Part shown: positions 6,068 to 6,091 of the stretch, piece by piece
Layout of the letters: the number at the start of each line of letters is the position of its first letter
Numbering within the stretch: position 1 is the first letter of the stretch
From: Desulfovibrio sp. UBA4079
GTDB lineage: Bacteria; Desulfobacterota; Desulfovibrionia; Desulfovibrionales; Desulfovibrionaceae
Length of the DNA stretch: 6,091 bases
Reading direction: 5' to 3'
NCBI GenBank assembly: GCA_002382645.1
Contig: DFYP01000170.1
Coordinates: forward strand, 2,251 to 8,341
Notes under the pieces: generated by a model
Told to the model about the DNA's origin: nothing
Seen by the model: the letters and a program-made list of their open reading frames with translations, nothing else
Databases searched by the model: none
Translations under genes and position numbers: made by a program

Positions 6068-6091
6068 TGGTGCCGAGGGACAGAATCGAAC
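6068..6091 (-). tRNA. tRNA 3' end (partial, cut by window edge); right attachment site
   Basis: Exact 24-bp copy of the tRNA end at 4561-4584: CCA tail, A73, acceptor strand CCTCGGC, the T-stem 3' strand, the T-loop and the first base of the T-stem 5' strand. The window stops within the T-arm, so the anticodon and 5' half are not visible. Since the left copy is truncated, this one is expected to belong to the intact, working tRNA gene, transcribed leftward and ended by the adjacent hairpin. Phe or Leu would fit the acceptor sequence, but this is a guess. Confidence 0.6.

Larger units (their letters stand above)
4561..6091. mobile_element. Small AT-rich genomic island (or remnant) inserted at a tRNA 3' end
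   Basis: The segment between two exact 24-bp tRNA-derived repeats (4561-4584 and 6068-6091) is strikingly AT-rich, while everything to the left is strongly GC-rich. The change occurs within a few dozen bases of the left repeat. It contains one clear leftward gene for a membrane-anchored protein, one doubtful leftward reading frame and a terminator at its right end. No integrase, excisionase or transposase is recognisable. It is therefore either a minimal element moved by a recombinase acting in trans, the scar of a larger island, or one block of a tandem set of insertions continuing to the right. Confidence 0.7.

Overview
The window is mostly GC-rich bacterial chromosome carrying ordinary housekeeping and accessory genes. 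Near its right end lies a sharply AT-rich insert of about 1.5 kb, bounded by two copies of the 3' end of a tRNA gene. The GC-rich coding style, the strong GGAGG-type ribosome binding sites and the gene types would suit a Desulfovibrio-like member of the Desulfobacterota. That assignment is an inference from general appearance, not from a marker gene.

Left part (1-1290): the C-terminal end of a membrane permease of an ABC importer (simple-sugar/nucleoside type) runs rightward off the left edge. It converges, with only 8 bp between stop codons, on a leftward gene for a family 2 glycosyltransferase (321-1169).

Middle part (1291-4560): a leftward two-gene operon encodes two related exported alpha/beta hydrolases of the FrsA / 2,6-dihydroxypseudooxynicotine-hydrolase type. 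The first gene (2618-4327) carries an additional N-terminal unit that looks like a double tautomerase (4-oxalocrotonate tautomerase/MIF-like) fold. The second gene (1347-2606) has only the helical cap and hydrolase domains. Only 11 bp separate them, the ribosome binding site of the second gene touches the stop codon of the first, and a 15-bp perfect terminator hairpin closes the operon. A plausible joint role is tautomerisation and hydrolysis (perhaps C-C bond cleavage of a beta-diketone-like compound) in the periplasm; the substrate cannot be read from the sequence.

Right part (4561-6091): a perfect 24-bp repeat (4561-4584 and 6068-6091) corresponds to the CCA end, acceptor strand and T-arm of a leftward tRNA gene. 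Each copy is followed on the minus strand by its own terminator hairpin. Between them lie a 274-residue membrane-anchored protein of unknown function and a doubtful 118-codon reading frame; no integrase is present. This is the layout of a small genomic island, or the remnant of one, integrated at the 3' end of a tRNA gene whose body would lie beyond base 6091. The tautomerase-hydrolase fusion and this minimal integrase-less island are the two items most worth following up.
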